Shown: positions 10,051-22,700 of the stretch, one piece after another
How the letters are laid out: each line of letters opens with the position of its first letter
How positions within the stretch are numbered: the stretch's first letter is position 1
NCBI GenBank assembly: GCA_023634235.1
Contig: JAMKCF010000023.1
Location: forward strand, 1,649,001 to 1,713,000
DNA: 64,000 bases
From: Pisaster brevispinus
Lineage: Eukaryota > Echinodermata > Asteroidea > Forcipulatida > Asteriidae
Direction of reading: 5' to 3'
Program-made: the position numbers and the translations under genes
Notes under the pieces: model-generated
What the model was told of the DNA's origin: nothing
Database searches by the model: none
Seen by the model: the letters and a program-made list of their open reading frames with translations, nothing else

Positions 10051-12114
10051 ATTACACTTGCCAAACGTGAAGAGATCATAACATTTTTAATTAAGAAAAT
10101 GAGTAATGAAACATGCTGTTTTTTAAATTAATTCCCGTCTTATTTTTGGTTTTTAAGGGTTTTTTTCAACATCACTGCATGGCTTTTATTTTTACATATC
10201 GTACACACATCTGAGCGCACACAGCTTTGTGTTGCATTCACTGTGTGAAAAAATTCCACTGTTCTGTGCACTTCAGGAAAATCATATTCTTCAACACTGT
10301 AAAAAACACTGTGTTGATGTGTGTAAGTCCACACACTGTTTCAAGTCCCTACATTACAGGGACCTATTTTGTTGTCAGGTCTACACTTCATATGTGGTGT
10401 AAAAACACACACATATCCGATCGCACACACTCGATGGTGAAAACATATCCAAATGAATGGGATGCTAGTCTTGGTTATCTTAGTATTTTGCATGCTACAA
10501 TACATACAAGAATCACTGATATGCTAGCGGGCCCTTTCAAAACAATGCAGTAGATTGAGAGCATACACTCTCATATTAGCAAATTCCGCATTATGTGATA
10601 ACATACAAAAACGATGTGATGACTTGAGACTAATATGTCATTGGTGTGCACAATAGCCACGTGCAGCATGAGTCACCACTGGTTCAGGCCAGTATTATTA
10701 ATTTATGGACAGCAGCATGGTCGGCGACTTCATCTTTGTTAAGTTTCGTCATAGCACGTAAAAAAACACAGTGCGTACGACTGGTGTAGGTTTTATTTTT
10801 AATAAAATTATAACATGCAGGATTAGTAGAGTAAGATTTAACAAAGTGACCATCAATATGATCTCAAGTGATACCGGATAAGGCGCACCGTTATATAAGA
10901 TGCAGTGATTTTTTTCAACCTTTGCAAACCAGATAAGGCACATCTCATACGCAGGAAAATACGGTTCCTACATGTACAGTTGATAAAGACACATTGGTTA
11001 TTACATCAGCTCTGCATATCCTGCAGAGAAGTTGAAGAGTCTATTCTTAATGAAACTAATGCATTTTAGTGGCTTAATTCATTATTCATAAAACTTCCTT
11101 TCACTGTTGCTTGAAGATGTATCCAAACTTATTTGAAATGGGTCAGGCTGATGCCTGATCAAAACTTTCAACCTCTTGAACTCCAACTGGTCTAACCAGC
11201 CCTATGATGGTGGATGGTCCACTTAAGCCACTCCTTTGTTGTTAATTATCACAAAAGCTTGAGTGGAATACAAACAAATATATAGTGCTCCTGCATCCCA
11301 TATCCTGACTTTTAAATATATTCAATCAAAATGGCCTTGAAGTTGACATTTTTGTCTGGCAAAGTATTTCTCCTTGAATGTAAAGACCCATAAGTTGTTG
11401 AAAACCAATTACATCATGTATCATATTTCACTCTGAATAAGTCAGGGATGAACCAAAACATCCCTGTACAAAAATGTATAGACCCATTTTTCTCAGATTA
11501 TTTCATTGGATGTTTTGGATATAGACATAATTGCACTGCAAGGGTATTGAATGAAATGGCAGTTTAGACTATTTTTAACACGAGGTCAGATACTTCTTTT
11601 TTTTCCCCCTCTCACATGAGGACCCCATTTATTGGAAAATGAGTACATCACAAAATTGAATTTGACATTTCCCTGCCTCTTAAAGCAAACTTGACTTGCT
11701 GCAAAGCGCAACATGCAAATTTAGAACAGCGTGTTAGAACAGAGTTTGATATGGGTCTTGCAATATTATATGAATATTGAATGAATCTGAGTGCATCGAC
11801 GCAGAATATAAATATGAGGTGAAATCCGGACTATTCCATTTCATGAGGCAAAGCTGAGTGAAATGGAAAAGCGAAATGTCACTGAATATGTATATTCGGC
11901 AACAATACATGAATGAAATGCATTTAATTAATATTTGTTTTTAAAACATTTGTATTAAATACATAACTCATAGTTAGGGACTGGCAAAACATCTTGTATT
12001 GTGACTTCCGAGCTCATCTGAGTGTGAGTGGACCATAATTACTTAAACCCATTGAGTCTACGTAACACTGAGGGATTGAGCTAAATACACATTAAAAGTC
12101 AGTCATAGACTTAC

Positions 12115-12314
12115 ATAATTGCTGCTTTGATGATGAGTCATGGCAAAATAGGTGAAGAAGGTGGCTTCGGCATTTGGATTGGTCACTACTGTTTGTAAAT
12201 GTTCTGCACGAGCACGCAAATAAAAAACTCTGCCACTGACGGATGTCAGCTGAAACTCTCCATTCCCATTAAAAGTGTACTGCATTTTATCAAAGGTTGT
12301 GTAGTGCGGATCAC
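12115..12314 (-). CDS. Gene A exon: start of VWD domain
   Basis: This exon encodes (G)DPHYTTFDKMQYTFNGNGEF, then QLTSVSGRVFYLRARAEHLQ and on to HHQSSNY. GDPHYTTFD...YTFNGNGEFQL is the signature start of a von Willebrand factor type D domain, directly following AMOP in SUSD2/MUC4-like proteins. The acceptor is GTATAG|GTGATCC, the donor is AATTAT|GTAAGT; phase in 1, out 0. Of all gene A exons this one gives the clearest family assignment. Confidence 0.93.
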
Positions 12315-13412
12315 CTATACACCATGCTGGGAAAGCAATCAAAATGGCTTAAATTGTTTCACACATGCAAAAACTTGTGATGACTCGTCAAGAAAATGCC
12401 AGTCCAGGGCATTAATGTAAGCTTTTGTTTGCATGATTCATAATTTGGCACACATGGTTAAAATCTTCTATGATTGATGGCAAGATTAGTTTTGTGAAAA
12501 CAAAGTTGAACTTAAAGTTGAACATATTGTTGATCCTCTGTGACACCAAAGTTTCTAAGCTCAGTCATCTGAATGAAAACCAATCTCTCTCAATCAACTC
12601 TTTTGTGGTGTTGTTTCAAAAGTAAGATATTGTGTGAAGAACTTTTGTTGTGTTTTTTTAATTTTTTTTTTATGCAAGTCGCCAGACACACAAGGCCTGA
12701 AGGCCACTTGAAGTTACATTATTCTTTCCAAATGACAAGTGCTTGATATCCTTTATTTCCTTTCAACTGTAAATATAAATTCTAAAAGCTATGAATGATT
12801 AAGGGATAGATAGTCAAGTTCATCAGAGTATGCTAAAGACTCTTTGGGGTAGATTGACCTCATCAATAATGATCCCCTAAATCTACAGGTTTATGTATCC
12901 ACATGGATAAGTCAAGAAGGGAACTGTTACAAGTTTGTCAAATGAATGATCAACTTTGAACAAACAAGTGATGCATTACTACATGCTGGTATCATAAAGA
13001 CTGTGTGATTAAAAACTTCCACAGACTTTGCCAACAGATTTGTGTCATCTCACGACATATTCAATCAGGCCCTATTCTGACAACCAATGACAAATCGCAT
13101 GCAAATTTTTTTTAAATGTCATTACTGTCACTACTGCAGTTTTGGGGGAAATATGAGTAAATTTTCATGTACACAGCTTTAATTACCAGCATCCCTTTCA
13201 CTTTTTGGTTCGTTGAACTTGCATTGTCAAACACAAGCAACTTTTCATTACATCCTTTTATGCCTACCCAAAAAAATGCAGCTTTTTTATTTTAATTTTT
13301 TTAAAATAAATAATGGGGGCAAAAAAGTGTATGAAAAGAGTGTAAATGACTGGACCTGTTCTCAAAAGAAATTTTAACAACTTCCAGTAGAAAACATAAA
13401 AAATCTACTCAC
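12315..13412 (-). other. Intron of gene A
   Basis: Non-coding, AT-rich, with a T-rich run near 12650-12675 and an A/T-rich stretch near 13260-13330. I see no exon or repeat element here. Confidence 0.6.
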
Positions 13413-13532
13413 CAAGAGTTGGTGGCATGTATGTGCTACATGTCTTCTTCGGTCGTTTAATTTCATACTTTTCACAAAAAGTTTGTTTATAAGATGCAAC
13501 GCAGCAGTAGTACCTTGGCAAAACCTCTCTTT
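13413..13532 (-). CDS. Gene A exon: AMOP domain, C-terminal part
   Basis: This 120-base exon encodes EREVLPRYYCCVASYKQTF, then CEKYEIKRPKKTCSTYMPPTLG. CC, C.KY..KRP..TC..Y.PP is the characteristic end of AMOP (adhesion-associated domain in MUC4 and others), and it feeds straight into GDPH of VWD in the next exon. The acceptor is TTGTTTAG|AA and the donor is CTTG|GTGAGT; both borders are phase 1. It contains no internal ATG-to-stop frame of any length, so it is found only by domain reasoning and splice phase. Confidence 0.9.
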
Positions 13533-13697
13533 CTAAACAAAGACAAGCAACATAAACAAATGTTTTCAGTGAAGATTGAGTGACTGAAACAGAGAAATGT
13601 ATCCTTTAAAAAGAATATAACATTATGGTTTGTATTTAACAAATTGTACTCGAGTCCTTTATCTTAGAGTCCATCTTCAAGTCTAGTTCATCAGTAT

Positions 13698-14155
13698 CAA
13701 GTCTACCTCCACCTCAGGTCACAAGTCACTACGGTCTAGGGTCTAGGGAAACTTCACTTGGCAAACAACACATCACGTCTACCTCCACCTCAGGTCACAA
13801 GTCACTACGGTCTAGGGTCTAGTGAAAATTCACTTGGCAAACAACACATCAAGTCTACCTCCACCTCAGGTCACAAGTCACTACGGTCTAGGGTCTAGGG
13901 AAACTTCACTTGGCAAACAACACATCAAGTCTACCTCCACCTCAGGTCACAAGTCACTACGGTCTAGGGTCTAGGGAAACTTCACTTGGCAAACAACACA
14001 TCACGTCTACCTCCACCTCAGGTCACAAGTCACTACGGTCTAGGGTCTAAGGAAACTTCACTTGGCAAACAACACATCACGTCTACCTCCACCTCAGGTC
14101 ACAAGTCACTATGGTCTAGGGTCTAGGGAAACTTCACTTGGCAAACAACACATCA
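13698..14155. repeat. 76-bp tandem repeat, six copies
   Basis: Units start at about 13698, 13774, 13850, 13926, 14002 and 14078. Each contains GTCTACCTCCACCTCAGGTC, ACGGTCTAGGGTCTAGGG and CTTCACTTGGCAAACAACAC. Units differ by a handful of substitutions, so the array is young. Confidence 0.97.
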
Positions 14156-14869
14156 TGAGTAAGACGACAATGAAGTCAGAGGTTCTAAAATACACATGAA
14201 TTCAGACTACTAGAATGGATGTCAGTTGTCTTGCATAAAAGGTTTGCAAACGCTGTGAACATAAGAAACAAGTATTCAATTGGCAAAGTGAGATTTGGCA
14301 CAGTGTGTTTGGTTTCCTTGCTATGAGAAGAATCTATTTAGGTTGGTTTTGCATCATGAAAACAAATTCTGTAAAACAGATTTTTGGAAAGACACATTTT
14401 TATTTCACTAGACGGTATTCTCTTCTTTTCTCTTCACTTAAAAAACATTTTACAATGCCATGAACACCTAGCAAGAAATGTTTTATGTTGAGTTAATAGT
14501 ATTTATTTCTTTGCTCTTTAAGTTTCAAGTCACTAACATTGATTCCAAGTCCAGATGGCCGAGTCAAGAGTTTAGTCTGAATAATTCATCAGAGTAACTT
14601 GAGTACCAGTCAGTGTCATTAAAAATGTGAATTGAGTTAGATTCCAGTTTGATTCAAAAAAACAAAAAAGGCTAACTACTCATGACAACTATACACGCAC
14701 AATTATTTACTCTCCCAACTAATACACGTGAACCATCAAACAACCTCTCATCACACCAACATGTATCTGTGGAGTTCCGTAAGTACCAACCAACTTGTTG
14801 AGATCATGAGATCATTTACTGCAGATGACATCACATACGTAAGATGACGACAACCCCAGAGTCTTATCT

Positions 14870-15040
14870 CAGGATGAAAACATCCAGACAGTAGGATGGA
14901 TTATATAGGGAAGTCAAAACCTACATTCAGGATGTCGTTATCCGAGAAAACATATCTTGGGATGTTGACATCCATGATAAACATCCTTAGATAAACTAAA
15001 TCTGGAACTAACTTTCATGATGTTGACATCCTAGATAGTT
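14870..15040. repeat. Cluster of ATGT...ACATCC quasi-palindromes
   Basis: Four spaced, self-complementary motifs of the type GGATGTTGACATCC (AGGATGAAAACATCC, AGGATGTCGTTATCC, GGGATGTTGACATCC, TGATGTTGACATCCT) occur 50-75 bases apart. They could be a degenerate tandem repeat or parts of a foldback element. Confidence 0.6.
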
Positions 15041-15966
15041 ATTGCACAAAAGGGCACTCCACTGTGGGGGTTTGAATACCCATGCATAGAAACTTATAAA
15101 ATAAATTAGAAGACCTTTCAATGCTCAGTCACAAGTACAAATGTACAAGATTGCAAGAGTCATGTACATAAACCCATTAGCCGTCCACAGAATCAGCACC
15201 ATATGTGTGCGTTTCTATCACATTCATGTCATTTTCTACATGGCCATTGGGTAATATGATATTATTTTTGGCATATTCATAATAATTTTTTTTAGAATTC
15301 ATTATGACTACAGGATAATCCTACAAATGACAACCACTGGAACAAGTTTCCTATCTGATAATGTATCCTATCATCAGTTCAAGAGCCAAACCGCACATTA
15401 ATGTAAATCATTCAAAGTGCTATGAACAGCCGTAAAAAAGGTCACTGTAAGGAGGCCTGTGTGTTTCAAAAGTATCTATTTTTTTCTTTTAAAGTTAATT
15501 ATTCTGCATTTTGAAACAATGGCCGGCCCTACTTCAGCATAAACAAATGACCCAAATTACTAATGGATGTCTATGGGTTTGTGATTTTAGTAATGGATGT
15601 CTATGAATTAGTGATTTGTCCTCAGATGCTCATACCCTGTACATGTACATGTATAAAGTAACTGATTTGTTTATACAAAAAAAGGGTAAATTTGCTAAAT
15701 TTCCAGACTACATCTTGGGACTGTGTTAATAGACTACTGACAATTTCTACCCCATTTCCAAGGAGGGAAAGACTACTTTTGCTTTATTTAAGAACTACTG
15801 CTGGGCAAATCATTTTTGTATGCAGCTTCTGCTTGAAATGTTTGAGCAGGGCATTCTTGCTTGCAACCAGATTATCAAAAGTAAGATATTTGTCAATTTG
15901 TACCAAGAAAATGAATCAAATTGTTGTTGTCTGTTGCAGTAATACATGTACACAATTTTGACTTAC

Positions 15967-16152
15967 CAATCCATGTGTCATATTGATCTTGTAATGCACC
16001 ACTGCCAGAGGAAAAGAATGGGTTGAATGAATAGCGCTCGGAAACGGCCCCAAAGAAAACATTATTTGGAAACTGCATTAGTGCTTCCAAATAGTCATAG
16101 CAACACAGTAATCCCGGCGAACCACTTGCCAAAAATGTACGATAATAGCAAT
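15967..16152 (-). CDS. Gene A exon: AMOP domain, middle
   Basis: This exon encodes (D)CYYRTFLASGSPGLLCCYD, YLEALMQFPNNVFFGAVSER and on to QDQYDTWI. The CCYD pair and the hydrophobic segment before a Y-D-x-W motif match AMOP. The acceptor is CACTACAG|AT and the donor is GATTG|GTAAGT. Phase 1 on both sides joins the NIDO/AMOP exon upstream and the cysteine-rich AMOP exon downstream without a frame break. Confidence 0.9.
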
Positions 16153-16477
16153 CTGTAGTGTAATAATGAGAAAAAGAGTGTACCAAGTAATTATTCATTT
16201 ACAATGTCACTCAGTTCCAAACCGTTGGCATGATACATAAACAAAAAGCTTATAGGGTTTCTTTAGATATGGGTTCTCCACTTAAAGAAGCTTTTCTCTA
16301 AATTTATATCAACTTGCAAAAAAAAAGTATTAAAAAAATTGTCTTAGAACAACTCTCTTGAAACTTGAGGATTACAGTGTTTTACACCTTCTTTAGTACC
16401 GACATGCATTGGTACTTCACAAGAACGCAAAATGTCAATAAGCTAAATTTGTACCTAGCTTGATAAGCTACACATAC

Positions 16478-16943
16478 CTTTTGGTAATGAGGGCCAACTA
16501 AAGGATACAGCTTCATCAATACCCAAATCAGTCAAATTTAGTAACTCATATGTACTATCAAGCATCGCTTGATTGTGACTACATGGACAATCATCAGTAG
16601 GCATCCAAGATGATGGGTCTGGCTGAGCAGTTTGCCATTGGTCACATTCTTGTTCAGGATTGACGTAGGTGTCTGTGTTGGAATCCAACCTGTATGCCCA
16701 GATACCTGATTGGTTAGTGTTACCAACATACATGTCTGGCCTCTTATGGATGTCAAATGAGTCTTGTGGATCAGGGTCATTGATGTAGGTGGTTTCTCCA
16801 TTAGGGCATTTGAATCCAATCACGACATCTGGAAATGGAAGCACATCAAAGTCCCAAAGCATGTGCCCAACTTTATATTGGAAAATAGTGTATCCCTGAC
16901 GACCATTAGTTGCAACAGTTGCTTGAAATGTGTTTGTCAAGTT
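16478..16943 (-). CDS. Gene A exon: end of NIDO domain and start of AMOP
   Basis: A 466-base exon encoding NLTNTFQATVATNGRQGYT, FQYKVGHMLWDFD, VVIGFKCPNG, DMYVGNTNQSGIWAYRLD, then ECDQWQTAQPDPSSWMPTDD and CPCSHNQAMLD. NTFQ..LATNG..TF..F.Y and the SGIWAYRLD strand are typical of the nidogen-like NIDO domain; the following W...DCPC marks the start of AMOP. The acceptor is AAATTGCAG|AACTTG and the donor is AAAG|GTATGTG. This is the most 5' exon I can recognise; the beginning of NIDO, the signal peptide and the promoter must lie upstream, in the gap or in diverged sequence. Confidence 0.92.
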
Positions 16944-18439
16944 CTGCAATTTGAAAACAAAAATTCAAATTGTTAAAGTAATATAACAGCAATCCTGTTG
17001 ATACCCCCATCCCAGCCCTTCGTACATTTTAGCTAACCAAAGATAACAACTAGCCGTGTTCCTACACCCAAGCTTGAAACCTTGACATTTGATCTGTTAA
17101 AGGTACATTACAGGATTGGTTTTTGCTAACAAAACAGTTGCTGGCAGTGTAAGCACTTTATGTAATCCACCATATACATAAACTGACAAACCTGTAGAAG
17201 TTTGAGATCGATCGGCCATCTGGGTCACGAGAAAATAGTGAAAAAACGATTACACATTTGCATGAAATCATTTGAATATCCAGGCATGGTCGAGGCTTGC
17301 AAATTTCCCTGGATAGATTTTTGAATATCGCCCTCATGCGTTTCAGCACGGACAGCCGTTGATATACTCGTTCCTAATCGGGCTTTGGAGGTGGCTGTTT
17401 GCGGTTGTTACTGAAAGGCCACCGAAGGGTCATCCGCATAAATAATAAGGCTCTCTTTCCTACTCGTACTGCACGTGTGTGGGCATGTGTGTTGCAAACA
17501 GCATGGAGGTAAATTTTCTACCTCCGTGCAATCAGGATGGTCATATGAATTTTTTTTCTGTTGAATACATTCGCTGGTTCGTGTGCGCCTTCATTACAGT
17601 GTAGAAATTACCTGGAAAACACAACTTTGGTGGATAAATGCAATCATATCTCTGGAACCCTTTATCGTACAAACTAGTCCAAAACGGTAAAATAATCCTG
17701 AATATCTACTCCTTCATCATGTCATATTTATTTTACATTCAGAAAATATGTTGCCACGTCATTTTGAGGGTTTTACGTCCAGTCTTGGTCAATTTTGTAT
17801 GGAGAAATTCCTAAAGTCTACCTGATTTCTGCAACCCGACGGCCGATTGCTTAGTCCAAAACGGATTTGGGAAGTGTACATTTGTACATCCTGATCAACA
17901 CACTGCTCTAACAATTTTCTGATTGGACAAGTTTTTCCAACTTCATTTTTTAGTTGAAATTCATACCAATGAAAAGTTATTTCACAGCTTCAAAACAGCC
18001 GTTGCTAAAACGTCCGTGTCAAAACTTCCGCAGTGTCAACTCTAAAAATCCAACGCATTTTTCTAAAATGGTAAACTCATGCACTAACCGGAAGGTTTAA
18101 CTGGACAAACTTATTTGAACAGAATAAATAATGTATACTCTTTCTTCTTGTAAACATTTTGTTCTAAGATAGTGTCACACATTTAAAAAATAGCAAGATA
18201 CGTTTTGCTTCTTTTGAAAATTTGTCACTTGCTGCGTGTACGTTTTGTGTGTGTGGCGATGACATGAGCGATAAACTCCAAACGGGAAATTAGTTTTATT
18301 TATTTCTCATCAAATATGACATTTCAAACAGAAATATTTCAAGGGATGTTTTCTACTATCATCATCATTAGACCGTGTAAGTTTTATGTAAATCTGTGAT
18401 CTTAGACGATTTTTTTTCTTACCAATCCTGTAATGTTCC

Positions 18440-19110
18440 TTTAACTTTAACTCACCAGCTTGATCTAGACCTTTGACCTTTTCATCCCCCAAATAATCTC
18501 CACTTTTTACCCAAATGGAAATCCCCAACCAATTTACAAGTCCAAATAGCACTTCTAACTGGATGATCCGGATACCAATTGGCTATACAACTCACCACCA
18601 TGACCTACCTAATCCAAACTTCCCTTTCCCAAAAGGCAAACCCCCACCCAAGTTACAAGTCAAAATGCCTCTCTTAACTGCAGTTACAGTCCAAAAGCCA
18701 TTTAACTACAACTCACCACTGTGACCTTTGAACTTTGAACTGCCTACAACAATCCCATCTTTCCTTTCCTTAATGGCAGCCCAAAACCCAAGTTACAAGT
18801 CCAAATGGCACTTAACTGGAGTTACGGTCTAGAAACCATTTGGCTACAACTCACCACCATGACCTACCTCTGACCTTTCCAACCCCTGAAAACAACCAAA
18901 ACTTTCCTTTCCCAAAGAACAAACCACCACCCTAGTTACAAGTCCAAAAGTCACTTCTAACTGGATTTACAGCCCAGAAACAATTTAGCTACAATTCACC
19001 AATGTGACCTTTGACCTTTTCATCCCCCAAGCAATCCTAACTTTCCTTTCCCCAAGGGCAATCCCCTACCCAAGTGGCAAGTCCCAATGTGATTCTCTAA
19101 CTCAAGTTCC
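18440..19110. repeat. Diverged ~140-bp tandem repeat, about five copies
   Basis: The motif series CTACAACTCACCACCATGACC, TTTCCTTTCCCAA, CCCAAGTTACAAGTCC and ACTGGAGTTACAG recurs in the same order, with unit starts near 18451, 18591, 18713, 18851 and 18996. Copies are clearly diverged, so this is an older array than the 76-bp one. Confidence 0.85.
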
Positions 19111-19330
19111 TGTCCGGATCAAACGCTGGATGAACAGATGTCGTAGACATTACAACAATAATCCTTTCAGCCTATTGGGCTGAGGGTATGAATCGTCAGT
19201 GATATAAAAATATCACTTATTTCTATGGATGTGAGTAGAGCATAACCACACACAAAAAAGAGTACCAAACCTAACTAGAACAGCAGAAGCTGCCATGGCG
19301 AGAGGCAAGTAATTCAAACCTCAGGGATTA

Positions 19331-19550
19331 GGTTGGCTCAGTGGTTTCTTTCCCTGCCTTTCACATCTCTAGACCGAGGTTCAAATCACACCTCAGACCA
19401 GGAGCCTTGCATGTGAATCTGGGTTTTCAGTCCCTTCCTGACATTGCATGGGTTTTCCCATTTGGGATCTTCCACCCACATCTAAATCTGAACATCTCTT
19501 CTCGCTTCCTAAACACCATCCTATAATTGGTGCTTGCGCTGTTGGATGTG
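19331..19550 (+). mobile_element. tRNA-derived SINE
   Basis: An A box (TGGCTCAGTGG, 19334-19344) and a B box (GAGGTTCAAATCAC, 19376-19389) lie 30 bases apart. They are followed by a non-tRNA body and an A-rich end (AATAATGTTTAAAAAA). It belongs to a different family from the SINE at 9670-9912. Confidence 0.8.
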
Positions 19551-19607
19551 TAACAAAATAATGTTTAAAAAATTGATTTCATATACAGTTTGTAACCCTT
19601 ACTCACA

Positions 19608-19707
19608 NNNNNNNNNNNNNNNNNNNNNNNNNNNNNNNNNNNNNNNNNNNNNNNNNNNNNNNNNNNNNNNNNNNNNNNNNNNNNNNNNNNNNNNNNNNNN
19701 NNNNNNN
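19608..19707. other. Assembly gap (100 N)
   Basis: A run of exactly 100 N, the conventional size for an unknown scaffold gap. It lies directly beside the satellite, so the true distance and order of the two flanks are unknown. Confidence 0.98.
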
Positions 19708-22700
19708 CTCTAGAATGAGGGATGACAGGTGAATGGATCTCTAGAATGAGGGGATGACGGTGAATGGATCTCTAGAATGAGGGGATGACGGTGAATGGAT
19801 CTCTAGAATGAGGGGATGACGGTGAATGGATCTCTAGAATGAGGGGATGACGGTGAATGGATCTCTAGAATGAGGGGATGACGGTGAATGGATCTCTAGA
19901 ATGAGGGGATGACGGTGAATGGATCTCTAGAATGAGGGGATGACGGTGGATGGATCTCTAGAATGAGGGGATGACGGTGAATGGATCTCTAGAATGAGGG
20001 GATGACGGTGAATGGATCTCTAGAATGATGACGGTGAATGGATCTCTAGAATGAGGGATGACGGTGAATGGATCTCTAGAATGAGGGGATGACGGTGAAT
20101 GGATCTCTAGAATGAGGGGATGACGGTGAATGGATCTCTAGAATGAGGGGATGACGGTGAATGGATCTCTAGAATGAGGGGATGACGGTGAATGGATCTC
20201 TAGAATGAGGGGATGACGGTGAATGGATCTCTAGAATGAGGGGATGACGGTGAATGGATCTCTAGAATGAGGGGATGACGGTGAATGGATCTCTAGAATG
20301 AGGGGATGACGGTGAATGGATCTCTAGAATGAGGGGATGACGGTGAATGGATCTCTAGAATGAGGGGATGACGGTGAATGGATCTCTAGAATGAGGGGAT
20401 GACGGTGAATGGATCTCTAGAATGAGGGGATGACGGTGAATGGATCTCTAGAATGAGGGGATGACGGTGAATGGATCTCTAGAATGAGGGGATGACGGTG
20501 AATGGATCTCTAGAATGAGGGGATGACGGTGATGGATCTCTAGAATGAGGGGATGACGGTGAATGGATCTCTAGAATGAGGGGATGACGGTGAATGGATC
20601 TCTAGAATGAGGGGATGACGGTGAATGGATCTCTAGAATGAGGGGATGACGGTGAATGGATCTCTAGAATGAGGGGATGACGGTGAATGGATCTCTAGAA
20701 TGAGGGGATGACGGTGAATGGATCTCTAGAATGAGGGGATGACGGTGAATGGATCTCTAGAATGAGGGGATGACGGTGAATGGATCTCTAGAATGAGGGG
20801 ATGACGGTGAATGGATCTCTAGAATGAGGGGATGACGGTGAATGGATCTCTAGAATGAGGGGATGACGGTGAATGGATCTCTAGAATGAGGGGATGACGG
20901 TGAATGGATCTCTAGAATGAGGGGATGACGGTGAATGGATCTCTAGAATGAGGGGATGACGGTGAATGGATCTCTAGAATGAGGGGATGACGGTGAATGG
21001 ATCTCTAGAATGAGGGGATGACGGTGAATGGATCTCTAGAATGAGGGGATGACGGTGAATGGATCTCTAGAATGAGGGGATGACGGTGAATGGATCTCTA
21101 GAATGAGGGATGACGGTGAATGGATCTCTAGAATGAGGGGATGACGGTGAATGGATCTCTAGAATGAGGGGATGACGTGCATGGATCTCTAGAATGAGGG
21201 GTGACGGTGGATGGATCTCTAGAATGAGGGGATGACGGTGAATGGATCTCTAGAATGAGGGGATGACGGTGAATGGATCTCTAGAATGAGGGGATGACGG
21301 TGAATGGATCTCTAGAATGAGGGGATGACGGTGGATGGATCTCTAGAATGAGGGGATGACGGTGAATGGATCTCTAGAATGAGGGGATGAGGTGCATGGA
21401 TCTCTAGAATGAGGGGATGACGGTGGATGGATCTCTAGAATGAGGGGATGACGGTGAATGGATCTCTAGAATGAGGGGATGACGGTGAATGGATCTCTAG
21501 AATGAGGGGATGACGGTGAATGGATCTCTAGAATGAGGGGATGACGGTGAATGGATCTCTAGAATGAGGGGAGGATGATGCATGGATCTCTAGAATGAGG
21601 GGATGACGGTGAATGGATCTCTAGAATGAGGGGATGACGGTGAATGGATCTCTAGAATGAGGGGATGACGGTGGATGGATCTCTAGAATGAGGGGATGAC
21701 GGTGAATGGATCTCTAGAATGAGGGGATGACGGTGAATGGATCTCTAGAATGAGGGGATGACGGTGAATGGATCTCTAGAATGAGGGGATGACGGTGAAT
21801 GGATCTCTAGAATGAGGGGATGACGGTGAATGGATCTCTAGAATGAGGGGATGACGGTGAATGGATCTCTAGAATGAGGGGATGACGGTGAATGGATCTC
21901 TAGAATGAGGGGATGACGGTGAATGGATCTCTAGAATGAGGGGATGACGGTGGATGGATCTCTAGAATGAGGGGATGACGGTGAATGGATCTCTAGAATG
22001 AGGGGATGACGGTGGATGGATCTCTAGAATGAGGGGATGACGGTGAATGGATCTCTAGAATGAGGGGATGACGGTGAATGGATCTCTAGAATGAGGGGAT
22101 GACGGTGGATGGATCTCTAGAATGAGGGGATGACGGTGAATGGATCTCTAGAATGAGGGGATGACGGTGAATGGATCTCTAGAATGAGGGAGGATGATGC
22201 ATGGATCTCTAGAATGAGGGGATGACGGTGATGGATCTCTAGAATGAGGGGATGACGGTGAATGGATCTCTAGAATGAGGGGATGACGGTGATGGATCTC
22301 TAGAATGAGGGGATGACGGTGAATGGATCTCTAGAATGAGGGGATGACGGTGAATGGATCTCTAGAATGAGGGGATGACGGTGAATGGATCTCTAGAATG
22401 AGGGGATGACGGTGAATGGATCTCTAGAATGAGGGGATGACGGTGAATGGATCTCTAGAATGAGGGGATGACGGTGAATGGATCTCTAGAATGAGGGGAT
22501 GACGGTGAATGGATCTCTAGAATGAGGGGATGACGGTGAATGGATCTCTAGAATGAGGGGAGGATGATGCATGGATCTCTAGAATGAGGGGATGACGGTG
22601 GATGGATCTCTAGAATGAGGGGATGACGGTGAATGGATCTCTAGAATGAGGGGATGACGGTGGATGGATCTCTAGAATGAGGGGATGACGGTGAATGGAT

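Larger units (their letters stand above)
9572..12114 (-). other. Intron of gene A
   Basis: Besides the two SINE copies, this intron holds a CACTGT/ACAC-rich stretch (10190-10450) with small palindromes such as CAACACTGT...ACACTGTGTTG, and a hairpin-bearing repeat near 11810-11930 that recurs at 45965-46080. The longest open frames (for example 10227-10553) have no recognisable features. The rest is plain AT-rich DNA. Confidence 0.6.
13533..15966 (-). other. Intron of gene A with minisatellite and palindromes
   Basis: It contains the 76-bp tandem repeat (13698-14155), a set of GGATGTnnACATCC-like quasi-palindromes (14870-15040) and a two-copy ~32-bp repeat around 15560-15620 (TAATGGATGTCTATG). 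No exon was recognised. Confidence 0.6.
16944..19607 (-). other. Sequence upstream of the NIDO exon
   Basis: No earlier exon of gene A is recognisable. It includes GC-richer sequence near 17200-17560 with a short hairpin (GGAGGTAAATTTTCTACCTCC-like) that looks like a dispersed repeat, a diverged ~140-bp tandem repeat (18440-19110) and a SINE (19331-19550). The assembly gap then begins. Confidence 0.55.

Noticed and set aside
10227..10553. 108-codon plus-strand frame in a gene A intron
   Set aside because: No domain, no splice logic, sits in a CACTGT/ACAC-rich repeat.
17158..17349. Missing 5' NIDO exon
   Set aside because: The translation has no NIDO features; the sequence looks like a dispersed repeat.
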